A stretch of DNA of 9,890 nucleotides from Bacteroidales bacterium (GTDB lineage Bacteria; Bacteroidota; Bacteroidia; Bacteroidales; UBA932): assembly GCA_004552115.1 (NCBI GenBank), contig SFPH01000128.1, positions 1-9,890 of the forward strand, given 5' to 3'. The notes under the pieces are model-generated. The model made no database searches and had not been told where the DNA came from. It was given only the letters and a program-made list of their open reading frames with translations. Shown here one piece after another: positions 1 to 7,330 of this stretch (position 1 is its first letter; each line of letters opens with the position of its first letter). The position numbers and the translations under genes are program-made.

Positions 1-496
1 CTGTCGCCGAGGAATACCATGGTGGAAGTACCCTGAACTCCAGTTCCGCCTCTCCAACGGCCTCGTCCGAGGCGCTGCCCCTGTATCTTACCTTCAACGC
101 ATGACGGCCTGCCGGAAGGGCCGGAAATGAGACGCTGCCGGATTTCTGAAGTTCAGTCCATTCTCCTCCGGAATCCTCATCCAGACAGTAGGAATACTCG
201 AAATTCTCCCCGTTCAGATAGTCGATGGCTACGAAATTGACCGTGAATTTCTGGATATTGCTCCGGATACGTATGTCATCCTCCACACCGGGATTGTACA
301 TTTTCACTCCGTCGGAAAACGATATCGACTCGAAAATGATGTCGGGACGCCATCCGGTCTGCTGACGGAAGAGGGAATCCACCCAGACAACTCCGTTCAC
401 ACCGCCGAAGAAAAGCCTTCCGGTGCTGGTGCAATGCCAGTAGGAATCATCACTGAATTCACTGACTGACAGTTCCTTGGATGTATAATTATGGAA
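1..496 (-). CDS. Hybrid two-component sensor, continuation (last propeller blade and Y_Y_Y domain), partial
   Basis: Continuation of the sensor in the -1-shifted frame, open from base 496 to the left edge without a stop. I translated it by hand. It begins HNYTSKELSVSEFSDD, continues with a last propeller-type blade (YWHCTSTGRLFFGGVNGV), and then gives the Y_Y_Y (triple-tyrosine) beta-sandwich: IIFESISFSDG, IQKFTVNFVAIDYLNGE, FEYSYCLDE, GEWTEL, FPALPAGRHALKVRYRG and finally LEFRVLPPWYSSAT. The PPWY motif normally sits just before the transmembrane helix, so the histidine kinase, receiver and AraC-type DNA-binding parts should lie to the left of the window. Inserting one T in the TT at 495-496 (minus strand) joins this frame cleanly to the upstream part. 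With that correction the gene would be intact as far as can be seen. Confidence 0.8.
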
Positions 497-2226
497 TACA
501 GCACTCCGTGGACCATATCATTGGCAAGTCCGTCATTCCTGTTGTACCTGACCACGCTGCCGTCCCGGCGGATCCTGATAAGACCCGAACTCGAACCGCA
601 GTAAATGTCCCCGCCGCCGGTGCTGAGCGAAAGAATGTCGCCTAGGGCGCGGCTGTGAAGAGAGCTCAGGTCAAGGAATGAATAAGAACCCTCCTTCATG
701 TTGAACCGGATGATTCCGTAGCCGCTCTTCAATCCTATCAGCAATGTGGAATCCGTCTCCCGGGCAAGCGCATAGAAATTGTTGCAGTCAATGTTCCGGT
801 GCTTGAACTGATACAGCCTGCGCTCTGTCCTGCAAGGCTTCCCATCCCTGATCTCATACCGCAGACGGACCAGACCCTCCCCGTCGCTCGCCAGATAAAG
901 CGTGCCCTTCTCCGGAGAGCACATCTGGTGCACAGGACCCTCCAATTCGGCATTGACGGAGCCTATCTCAACGCCGTTACCATTGTCCCTGAGCCAATTA
1001 AGATTCTTTCCCGATGAGCCTATCCAGAGCAGGTCCCCATCCGGGCAGAATGAATATACTTCATTGCTGCTGAGGCCGTCAGCGGTGGTATAACGCCTGA
1101 TTGACGAAAGCGGTACAGGGTCTGGCAATGAAGTATAATCCCGGATCTGAATGATTCCGTCGCCCTTGGTTCCGAGGAATAGATTGCCGGCGGAATCTGT
1201 GTAAACGCCCCTGACAGGCTTCTTGATATTGATCGGCAGGTCGGACATCAGAATACTCTTGAACGGCTCTTCCCTGTCGCAATACATGAAGACGCCGTAG
1301 CCGTCCGTACCGAGCCAGAGAATATCCTGGTGCGCATCCTTTTCAATGCAGAAAATTCTGTAGTCGGAAGCGACCATTTCACATTGTCCCCCTTCCATCC
1401 TGCAGAGGAAACCGGCGTAGAAGCTCAGATACAGACAGTTGCCGAAACTGCACACCCCCGACACCGACAATCCGGCATCCCCGTAACCCGACAGGTCGCA
1501 GAGGAATACAGGATTGGACCCCAACCTTTCAAGCTTGAAAAATGCGGCATTCTCATCGAGAAAATACAGGACGCCGTCTTCGTGGAATGCGGACTCAAGC
1601 GGCCGGTCGGAAACGAGAACAGTCCCCTCTGCCCTGACATTGGAGGAGCCGGAAGGTCCTTCTTCTCCCCCGATGCGGAATCTCCTTGCATATCCGTCCC
1701 TGGAAAGGACATTGAACACCCCTTCTCCGGACGACCATACCTCAACCACATCGCCGAGTCTTATGCCTTCCGCAGGTACATCCACGAACTCACCCTTTTC
1801 CCTGAGATATACGGAAACGAAATCGTCCCGAGACACCAGGAGGGTATTCCCGGCATTGTCAGAGGCGATTTGGTAAACTTCCCTGTACTGCATATAGGAC
1901 TCGGAGACCGTCCTCCCGACAGTCGAGAAACGGCTCAGTCCCATAGATGTGGAGACCCAGATATCATCCGGGCCAGCCGGAACAATCTTCACAATGATAT
2001 TGCTGGCCAATGACTTGTCATTGTCCAACTCCATTCTGTACACCTCGGTGTCCCTTCCGTTCCAGGAATGCAGCCCGTCATAGGTTCCGAACCACATATA
2101 TCCCCTTTCATCCTGATAAATGTCCAGGACAGCGTTGTTGGAGAGGTAGATATTGGGCCGGACGAGGCTGTATGCCGACATCAGGGCACACTGAAGCAGG
2201 GTCAGTATAGTGAAGATTGCCCTCAT
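397..2226 (-). CDS. Hybrid two-component sensor, N-terminal periplasmic propeller part (frameshifted)
   Basis: N-terminal part of a hybrid two-component system (HTCS) sensor, the one-protein sensor/regulator family by which Bacteroidetes sense glycan fragments in the periplasm. Residues 1-20 form a signal peptide or anchor (MRAIFTILTLLQCALMSAYS). From about residue 27 come repeated regulator-propeller blades with the typical [WL]xGTxxGG/L pattern: MWFGTYDGLHSW, IWVSTSMGLSRF, LWLGTDGYGVFMY, LFLGTKGDGIIQI, LWIGSSGKNLNWL, LYLASDGEGLVRL, IYCGSSSGLIRI, plus the linkers DGLSSNEV and DGLANDMV. Homology stops at residue 577 (base 498); the remaining 32 residues down to the stop at 397 are out-of-frame sequence. 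The true frame continues in the next entry. The ATG is 4 bases after the stop of the upstream phosphatase-fold gene, which suggests translational coupling. The family is clear; the ligand is unknown. Confidence 0.88.
   Translation of the reverse strand: MRAIFTILTLLQCALMSAYSLVRPNIYLSNNAVLDIYQDERGYMWFGTYDGLHSWNGRDTEVYRMELDNDKSLASNIIVKIVPAGPDDIWVSTSMGLSRFSTVGRTVSESYMQYREVYQIASDNAGNTLLVSRDDFVSVYLREKGEFVDVPAEGIRLGDVVEVWSSGEGVFNVLSRDGYARRFRIGGEEGPSGSSNVRAEGTVLVSDRPLESAFHEDGVLYFLDENAAFFKLERLGSNPVFLCDLSGYGDAGLSVSGVCSFGNCLYLSFYAGFLCRMEGGQCEMVASDYRIFCIEKDAHQDILWLGTDGYGVFMYCDREEPFKSILMSDLPINIKKPVRGVYTDSAGNLFLGTKGDGIIQIRDYTSLPDPVPLSSIRRYTTADGLSSNEVYSFCPDGDLLWIGSSGKNLNWLRDNGNGVEIGSVNAELEGPVHQMCSPEKGTLYLASDGEGLVRLRYEIRDGKPCRTERRLYQFKHRNIDCNNFYALARETDSTLLIGLKSGYGIIRFNMKEGSYSFLDLSSLHSRALGDILSLSTGGGDIYCGSSSGLIRIRRDGSVVRYNRNDGLANDMVHGVLYSIIIHPRNCQSVNSVMIPTGIAPAPEGFSSAV
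495..496 (-). other. Apparent 1-base frameshift in the sensor gene
   Basis: Read on the minus strand, the sensor passes from VLY in one frame to HNYTSKEL in another at a TT dinucleotide. Restoring TTT gives a continuous VLYFHNYTSKEL reading. Both sides carry convincing family homology, so the frame change is real in this sequence. Loss of one base in a short homopolymer is a typical consensus error but also a common mutation. Confidence 0.75.
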
Positions 2227-2230
2227 TGCC

Positions 2231-3070
2231 TCAGAAAACCAGGCAGGCCTTCACCGGATAGTGGTCGGAAATGAACTTGCGGTCCATGTATGGCTTGCGG
2301 ATGACCTCGAAAGAGGTGCAGGTGCTGAATCCTGACCAGTAAATGTGGTCAATGACTCCCTTTCCTTTTCCCCATCCGTTGAAAGTGTCACCGTTGTCTG
2401 TGGTGACGGCAGTCTTCCTGGCGCTGTTCATCAGGGTGTCAAGTTCGCCGAGAATCACCTGCTCGTGAGGCTCGGTATTGAAATCGCCCGTGAGAATCAT
2501 GGGATATCCCTTCGGATTCATCTCCTTGATCCTGTCCACGATGAGTTTCAGGCCCTTTTTCTTGGCTATCGGACCCACGTGGTCGAGGTGGGTGTTGACG
2601 AAGAAGAACTTGCGGCCGGACTTCTTGTCTTTCATCAGTGCCCAGGTGGCTGTCCTCATGCAGGCGGCATCCCAGCCCATGGAAGGCTTTTCAGGAGTCT
2701 CCGAAAGCCAGTATGTTCCCCATTTGAGAAGGGACACCTTCTTAGTGTTGTAGAAGATGGACATGTGCTCTCCCTTGCTCTTGCCGTCCTCGCGTCCTAC
2801 TCCCACGCATTTGTATCCGTCGCAGTACTCGTCCATGTACTTGACCTGAAAATCGTATGCCTCCTGTATTCCGAAAATGTCCGGTTTCTGGTCGGATATC
2901 ATCATTGCGGAAGCGGGATATCTGTATTCCCAGGAGTTGGTTCCGTCCTTGGCGACGCCCATCCTGATGTTGTAGGACATCACGGTAATCTCAGCCGGCT
3001 TGTCGTTCTTCGCGGAAGCAATGAGGCCGGAAGAAAGGGCCAGCGCCAGAATGATTGCAAGTCTTTTCAT
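2231..3070 (-). CDS. Secreted endonuclease/exonuclease/phosphatase-family protein
   Basis: A 279-residue member of the DNase I-like endonuclease/exonuclease/phosphatase fold. The full catalytic signature is visible in order: VMSYNIRMG (metal-site Asn), FGIQEAYDFQ (metal-binding Glu), FVNTHLDHVG (catalytic His), LTGDFNTEP (Asp/Asn), GVIDHIYWSG and the final SDHYPVKA (Asp-His pair). I place the start at the ATG at 3070, because MKRLAIILALALSSGLIASA is then a good signal peptide; the longer start at 3103 adds 11 residues of no signal character. The protein is therefore probably periplasmic or exported. The family includes nucleases, inositol-phosphate phosphatases and sphingomyelinases, so the substrate cannot be named. 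It lies 41 bases after the DUF4923-like gene and 4 bases before the sensor, so it is probably cotranscribed with both. Confidence 0.85.
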   Translation of the reverse strand: MKRLAIILALALSSGLIASAKNDKPAEITVMSYNIRMGVAKDGTNSWEYRYPASAMMISDQKPDIFGIQEAYDFQVKYMDEYCDGYKCVGVGREDGKSKGEHMSIFYNTKKVSLLKWGTYWLSETPEKPSMGWDAACMRTATWALMKDKKSGRKFFFVNTHLDHVGPIAKKKGLKLIVDRIKEMNPKGYPMILTGDFNTEPHEQVILGELDTLMNSARKTAVTTDNGDTFNGWGKGKGVIDHIYWSGFSTCTSFEVIRKPYMDRKFISDHYPVKACLVF

Positions 3071-3111
3071 AATTTCAATGTTTAATCCCGCAGTTGCGGC
3101 CAAATGATAAA

Positions 3112-3738
3112 CTACTGTTTTTCAAGCTTATAGCCAAGTCTCATTCCGTCATAGTTGTTGGAAATGCCGGAGATGGCGCTGACGGTTGTGGAAGATTTTC
3201 CGACCACTGACATTGCGCTCTTGAGGAAGGAGAGGAATCTGTTGGCGTCGAAGAGAATCTCCAATCCGGTGGCTGTGACCTTGGTGTAGCCGGTCATCGA
3301 GAGATATTTCATGGTCTGGCCGAACTGGAGGGTGAGCTTGTTCTCCTCTGTGTTCTGCTTCCAGGTACCGCTGAGGGTCTTGCCGAAGATTGTGCAGGTG
3401 AATGACATTCCGTCATTGAAAACGAATGTCACGGCTCCTTCCTTGAGACCTACTTTCTCGAATGCGCTGTTGATCTTGTTCTCCACGCCGGAAGTCACCG
3501 CAGTGCCTGCGAGGCTGGAGAGAGTATTGTCGCTCTGAAGGTCCACCGCAGCACCCTTGTAAACCCAGGTCCCGGGCAATGATACAGTATTCGTGGCAAC
3601 TCCCACGGCCGTGGTGACGGCATCTACCACATTACCTACCTTTGTTCCTTTGAGAAGATCTGTAAGGCTCTGAGCCTGAGCATTGTAAGAAATGACTGCC
3701 ATCATTGCGGCAGCAATGGAGATAATGACTTTTTTCAT
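3112..3738 (-). CDS. DUF4923-like secreted protein of unknown function
   Basis: A 208-residue protein that resembles the DUF4923 family found in Bacteroidales. The call rests on overall pattern: a signal peptide (MKKVIISIAAAMMAVISYNA, cleavage likely after AQA), a start of the mature protein with SLTDLLKG, a conserved LPGTWVYKGAAVDLQSDN segment near residue 54, a basic/acidic KINSAFEKVGLKEG helix, a central GMSFTCTIFGKTLSGTW strand region, and a C-terminal GMRLGYKLEKQ. The repeated short beta strands with G-T-W suggest a lipocalin-like or beta-sandwich fold, which is inference. The gene is intact and begins 15 bases after the stop of the thiL-like gene. No enzyme motif is visible and no function is proposed. 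Confidence 0.75.
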   Translation of the reverse strand: MKKVIISIAAAMMAVISYNAQAQSLTDLLKGTKVGNVVDAVTTAVGVATNTVSLPGTWVYKGAAVDLQSDNTLSSLAGTAVTSGVENKINSAFEKVGLKEGAVTFVFNDGMSFTCTIFGKTLSGTWKQNTEENKLTLQFGQTMKYLSMTGYTKVTATGLEILFDANRFLSFLKSAMSVVGKSSTTVSAISGISNNYDGMRLGYKLEKQ

Positions 3739-3753
3739 AATGTCTATATTTGT

Positions 3754-4374
3754 TTATTCTTCTTTCCATCCCTGTGCGTGAAGAGGGATTTCGGCGCCCT
3801 CAGGCATTACAATCACCGTGCCTACATCCTTCTGCGCCAGGTGTCCGATAATGCTGAATGACTGGAAATCGTGTCTGAAGGTCTCGTACTTGTCCATCGG
3901 GATGACGAAGAGGAGCCTGAAGTCGTCGCCTCCGTTCATCGCTGCGGACATCGGGTCGAGATTAAGCTGCCTGCCAAGTTCGAAGGAGTTGCCCTCGAAC
4001 GGGATTTTGTCCGAGTAAAGCTTCACTCCCAGGCCGGTAGCGGATGCTATCCTCTTGGCGGCATCTGCGAGGCCACGGCTCACGAAGCAGCCGAAGGAAG
4101 GTGTTATCCCGCTGTCTCTCAATTGTTTGACTACATTAGGAGAAATTTCCGGCTTGAGGTAGTCGCCCACTATCATCCGGTAGCGGGATATGTCCATATT
4201 GCCCTGCAGGCTGCCTGAGGCGGCGATTTTCTTCTTCTCGGACTCGAGCAGCGCCATGCCGAGATAGGCTGCGCCGACGCTTCCGGAAATGCAGACCAGA
4301 TCCTTGCTCCTGGCCGGCTTCCTCGCAGACTCGACCTCCCCGTCAGTTACCCCGACTATGGAAACGCTGACAGT
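3754..4374 (-). CDS. ThiL-like AIR-synthase-family protein, C-terminal part (broken gene)
   Basis: C-terminal part of a protein homologous to thiamine-monophosphate kinase (ThiL), which phosphorylates thiamine phosphate to thiamine diphosphate with ATP. Homology starts at about base 4374 (TVSVSIVGVTDGEVES) and runs to LHAQGWKEE. Recognisable family blocks are RSKDLVCISGSVGAAYLG (the 'gD.i.vtG..G.a..Gl' block), LKPEISP, SRGLADAAKRIA, KIPFE and AMNGGDDFRLLFVIP. A gene finder would start this piece at the ATG at 4257, but that is an internal Met (the MALLE after YLG). ThiL normally has SDGL where this has SRGL, and GGEDYELL where this has GGDDFRLL. The neighbours (fucose genes) do not suggest thiamine metabolism, and a non-catalytic paralogue is possible. 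Confidence 0.72.
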   Translation of the reverse strand, partial: TVSVSIVGVTDGEVESARKPARSKDLVCISGSVGAAYLGMALLESEKKKIAASGSLQGNMDISRYRMIVGDYLKPEISPNVVKQLRDSGITPSFGCFVSRGLADAAKRIASATGLGVKLYSDKIPFEGNSFELGRQLNLDPMSAAMNGGDDFRLLFVIPMDKYETFRHDFQSFSIIGHLAQKDVGTVIVMPEGAEIPLHAQGWKEE

Positions 4375-4702
4375 TCAATGCGGACGTCATTCCGGACCAG
4401 AATTCCTCAATCTGCGGAAAATCCAGCTTTGCGGAGACTCCGATGCGGATGGATGCCGACTCCGGCATTGCCAATGACGCATAAAGCCCTCCCAGAGTAC
4501 CCGAGATACATTTGTAGCCCAGATGCTTGAGAGGGAAATATGTCAGGTCGAAATCGATGCCTTCCAGCCAGATTCCGGACGCTGTCCTTACAATGCTGCC
4601 CGACGGGGCTGAAAATGCCGCAGAAGGGCTGAAACCGCCGTTTTTGAGCAATGTTTCCACTGCTCCGGCACGGCCTATATCGCTGAAGTTCCTGTTATCC
4701 AT
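4343..4702 (-). CDS. ThiL-like AIR-synthase-family protein, N-terminal part (broken gene)
   Basis: N-terminal part of the same thiL-like gene. After MDNRNFSDIGRAGAVETLL comes LEGIDFDLTYFPLKHLGYK, which matches the Bacteroidetes ThiL block 'MEGVHFDLTYVPLKHLGYK' closely and identifies the family. Homology continues through SIRIGVSAKLDFPQIEEFW and GMTSALN, then breaks at about base 4375; the last 11 residues to the stop at 4343 are out of frame. Compared with ThiL, the segment that should hold the GDDAAV motif reads SAPSGSIV, TTDLLMEG reads TASGIWLEG, and the SDIYAMN block reads GGLYASL, so the metal-binding aspartates of these motifs are gone. The start ATG at 4702 follows a 57-base gap after fucP. 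Confidence 0.7.
   Translation of the reverse strand: MDNRNFSDIGRAGAVETLLKNGGFSPSAAFSAPSGSIVRTASGIWLEGIDFDLTYFPLKHLGYKCISGTLGGLYASLAMPESASIRIGVSAKLDFPQIEEFWSGMTSALNCQRFHSRGN
4369..4380 (-). other. Internal deletion/frameshift junction in the thiL-like gene
   Basis: Here the reading passes directly from GMTSALN to TVSVSIVG in another frame. In ThiL proteins these blocks are separated by about 18 residues that contain the GGDTT motif, so roughly 55 bases are missing, and the number is not a multiple of three. The size is estimated from family spacing known to me, not from an alignment. Confidence 0.65.
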
Positions 4703-4725
4703 CTTTCCTGTCTTGAAAAATCACA

Positions 4726-4757
4726 GCAATATAGGCAAATCGGGAGAATTCTGCAAA
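4726..4757 (-). promoter_or_regulatory. Possible weak Bacteroidetes promoter before the thiL-like gene
   Basis: In the 57-base gap between fucP and the thiL-like gene the minus strand has TTTG at 4757-4754 and TATATTGC at 4733-4726, separated by 20 bases. The Bacteroidetes sigma factor prefers TTTG, about 19 bases, then TAnnTTTG. The -7 box is imperfect, so this is only a candidate for an internal promoter that would let the downstream genes be expressed apart from fucIP. Confidence 0.3.
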
Positions 4758-4759
4758 TT

Positions 4760-6121
4760 TCAAGCTCTGGACATCCTGATTCCGTATGCGGCGATGACGG
4801 CAAAGCAGATCAGCGGCAGCAGGAACGAAATGTTCACGGCCGGCATCGACATCACCGTTCCGAGGTCGATTATGGCAGCCTGGACAGGAGGCAGCACACT
4901 TCCGCCCAATATGGCCATTATCAGGCCGGCAGAGCCGAGTTTCGCATCTTCTCCTGTGCCTTCAAGGGCTATTCCGTAGATGGTCGGGAACATCAGGGAC
5001 ATGCAGATGCTGATGGCCACGAGGCAATACAGTCCGGCCCTGCCCTGGAGCAGGATTACTCCCGCCGAGAGCAGTATTCCTCCCAATGCGAATGCGGCGA
5101 GCATCCTTCCCGGTCTCAGATATTTCAGCAGGTAGGTGCAGATGAATCTGGACAGCACGAAGAAGAGCATTGCAATGATGTTGTAGCCCTGGGAGAGGAC
5201 TTCCGCTGCCTTTTCTGAGAGAATACCGTCTGACGGCTGTCCCATCATTGACAGAATGCTCCGCTCGAAGCCGTTCGGCATTGTCCCGACGAGGACTCTC
5301 GTACCGTACTGGATGATGAATGTCCAGCACATAATCTGGGTTCCTACATAGAAAAACTGCGTCAGGACACCCTCACGATAGTGTTGCCTGGCGAAAAGGC
5401 GCTTCACTGCAGGCACGAAACCGGTATTGACACCGCTGTCGGCATTCTTAGGCATCCTGGTAAGGAGAATGACGATGAATATCACCGCTATCACCAGTGC
5501 GATGGCGAGATAAGGGGCAATGAGAATGCTCAAATCGCTGTGTTTCATTATCTCGAACTCCTCCGGTGAGAGGAGGGCCCTGTCCGCGCTGCTCATCGGG
5601 TCGAGCCTGTTCTGGATGAAGTTCATCGCCACGAACATTCCGAGGAGGGAACCGCATGGATTGAAACTCTGGGCAAGGTTGAGCCTCCGCGTCGCCGTCT
5701 CGTCCGGGCCCATCGAGAGGATGAACGGGTTGCAGGAGGTCTCGAGGAATGACAGTCCGCAGGTCATTATGAAATAGGCGAGAAGGAATGGATAGTAGGA
5801 CCCTGTCTTCTCGGCCGGCCAGAACAGGAATGCTCCCAGGGCATACAGGCCCAGTCCCACGAGAACTCCTGACTTGTACGAGAACTTCCTGATGAACAGC
5901 GCCGCCGGGATGGCCATGGCGAAATATCCGCCGTAGAAGGCCACCTGGACGAGGGCGCCGTCGGTGACGCTCATCCTGAAGATTTTGGAGAAGGCCTTGA
6001 CCATCGGGTTGGTGATGTCATTGGCGAAGCCCCAGAGGGCGAAACAGAATGTGATGAGCACGAACGGGACCAGATAGCTGACCCCGTCCCTGCTCAGAAT
6101 CGGTGTTTTGTTATAATTCAT
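4760..6121 (-). CDS. fucP: L-fucose:H+ symporter FucP (MFS)
   Basis: An intact 453-residue major-facilitator transporter of the FHS/FucP family, placed in the inner membrane with about 12 predicted helices. It imports L-fucose with protons. Diagnostic segments are LWGFANDITNPMVKAFSKIF in helix 1, the GGYFAMAIPAALFIRKFSYK block in helix 2 and the following loop, GLSFLETSCNPFILSMGP (containing the glutamate equivalent to E. coli FucP Glu135), RRLNLAQSFNPCGSLLG, and in the second half FFYVGTQIMCWTFIIQYG and SLMFPTIYGIALEG. Helix 1 has ANDITNP where E. coli has the Asp46 region ANNLND; the ND form is usual for Bacteroidetes FucP. The start is 6 bases after the fucI stop, so the two are cotranscribed and probably translationally coupled. 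Related FHS members carry glucose/galactose or other sugars; fucose is favoured here by the fucI neighbour. Confidence 0.9.
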   Translation of the reverse strand: MNYNKTPILSRDGVSYLVPFVLITFCFALWGFANDITNPMVKAFSKIFRMSVTDGALVQVAFYGGYFAMAIPAALFIRKFSYKSGVLVGLGLYALGAFLFWPAEKTGSYYPFLLAYFIMTCGLSFLETSCNPFILSMGPDETATRRLNLAQSFNPCGSLLGMFVAMNFIQNRLDPMSSADRALLSPEEFEIMKHSDLSILIAPYLAIALVIAVIFIVILLTRMPKNADSGVNTGFVPAVKRLFARQHYREGVLTQFFYVGTQIMCWTFIIQYGTRVLVGTMPNGFERSILSMMGQPSDGILSEKAAEVLSQGYNIIAMLFFVLSRFICTYLLKYLRPGRMLAAFALGGILLSAGVILLQGRAGLYCLVAISICMSLMFPTIYGIALEGTGEDAKLGSAGLIMAILGGSVLPPVQAAIIDLGTVMSMPAVNISFLLPLICFAVIAAYGIRMSRA

Positions 6122-6127
6122 TGGAAA

Positions 6128-7330
6128 CTACTTGTAGAGCGGTCCGAAATTGGCGCAGGCACGGAAATCGGCGCCCTCCTTGTCCATTCCGAAGGCATTC
6201 CAGCAGGATGGACGGAAAATGTCACTGTCAGCCACGTTGTGCATGCATACAGGTATTCTCAGCATTGAGCAGAGGGTGATGAGGTCAGCTCCGATATGGC
6301 CGTAGGCGATGGCTCCGTGGTTGGCTCCCCAGTTGTTCATCACTGAATAGACATCCTTGAAGCAGTCCTTGCGCTCATCCAGACGCGGCACGAACCAGGT
6401 GGTAGGCCAGGTAGGGTCGGTGCGCCTGTCGAGAGCCTTGTGAATCTCAGGGTCCACGTCAGCTGTCCATCCCTCGGCGAGCTGGAGGACCGGTCCGAGT
6501 CCCTTCACCCTGTTGATGCGGATCATTGTCACAGGCATTCCCCCGCGGGTCAGGAAGTGGCTGGAATATCCGCCTCCCCTGAAGTAATCCCTGTCTGCAG
6601 GCAGCCAGTCTGTATGCCTGAGAATGGCCTCCTTGTCTTCCTCGGTGAGGTTCCACCACTCTTTCATTACCGGATTGCCTTCAGAATCAGTGGCGTAGCC
6701 GTTGCCGTCGAGGGTGGTGGCTCCGGAGTTGATGAGATGAATCATTCCGCCTTCGGCAATGCCGGTGAGTTCCTTGCCTGTCACTCTCTTCACGGCCTCC
6801 GGGCTCCAATATGTACGTACATCGCTGAAAATCATTGCCTTGTTGGTCAGAAGATGACCGAAAAGCATGGCGAGTCCGTTCAATGAGTCATTCTCGGTGG
6901 CGAGCACAATGGCCTCGCGGAAGCCGTTCCAGTCGAACTGGGTGTTGAGCAGGGCCTCGACGAAGTCTCCGTTCGGTTTCCAGTCGGTCCACTGGCGCTG
7001 TCCCTGGAAGCCTCCGGCAATGGCATTGTGACCGAGGGCCTCCTCCTTGAATCCCATCTCGCGGAGTTTCGGATTACCCTTCATCAAGTCTCTCATTATC
7101 AGGAACATCTTGGTGACGAACTCCCAGTCCTGGTCCTTCTGCTCGCGGGTCTTCTGCTTCTCCAGGCGGTTCTTGTCCCAGCCCTCATTGACCTTGCAGT
7201 ATTTCTTTACCCATTCGAATGCTCTCTCGTACTCCTCCTTGTCGTAGATGCCCTCTTCCATGCGCCTGAGAATCTCGGTCTGGTCCACCTGTTCATTGCG
7301 CATTCCAAGGTATTCCTGCCACATGTCCGG
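6128..7330 (-). CDS. fucI: L-fucose isomerase FucI, C-terminal part (broken gene)
   Basis: C-terminal two thirds of L-fucose isomerase, which interconverts L-fucose and L-fuculose using Mn2+. Homology begins with [16 protein letters not shown] at base 7330; the first ATG in this frame is at 7324. Conserved blocks follow in family order: [139 protein letters not shown] and FGPLYK. The metal and catalytic residues corresponding to E. coli Glu337 (ATENDS), Asp361 (SDVRTYW) and His528 (CMHNV) are all present. Together with the N-terminal part and about 21 missing residues the protein would be near 591 residues, the E. coli length. An active enzyme is expected only if the internal gap is an artefact. 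Confidence 0.88.
   Translation of the reverse strand, partial: PDMWQEYLGMRNEQVDQTEILRRMEEGIYDKEEYERAFEWVKKYCKVNEGWDKNRLEKQKTREQKDQDWEFVTKMFLIMRDLMKGNPKLREMGFKEEALGHNAIAGGFQGQRQWTDWKPNGDFVEALLNTQFDWNGFREAIVLATENDSLNGLAMLFGHLLTNKAMIFSDVRTYWSPEAVKRVTGKELTGIAEGGMIHLINSGATTLDGNGYATDSEGNPVMKEWWNLTEEDKEAILRHTDWLPADRDYFRGGGYSSHFLTRGGMPVTMIRINRVKGLGPVLQLAEGWTADVDPEIHKALDRRTDPTWPTTWFVPRLDERKDCFKDVYSVMNNWGANHGAIAYGHIGADLITLCSMLRIPVCMHNVADSDIFRPSCWNAFGMDKEGADFRACANFGPLYK

Noticed and set aside
1330..2013. Plus-strand ORF of 227 codons inside the sensor gene
   Set aside because: It is antisense to well-supported propeller repeats, has no recognisable domain and is rich in Arg/Pro/His as shadow frames of GC-rich genes are.
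2345..3085. Plus-strand ORF of 246 codons opposite the phosphatase-fold gene
   Set aside because: The minus strand carries the complete catalytic motif set of a known family over the same bases; the plus-strand protein shows no domain.
3088..3099. Small hairpin CCGC-AACT-GCGG between the DUF4923-like gene and the phosphatase-fold gene
   Set aside because: The stem is only 4-5 pairs and no T run follows, so it is not a convincing terminator.
3071..3103. Longer start (MAATAG...) for the phosphatase-fold gene
   Set aside because: The ATG at 3070 gives a standard signal peptide at the N-terminus; the extension has no family support.
3100..3111. TTTATCATTTGG before the phosphatase-fold gene as a promoter -7 box
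   Set aside because: The spacing between TA and TTTG is three bases rather than two and no -33 element is placed correctly.
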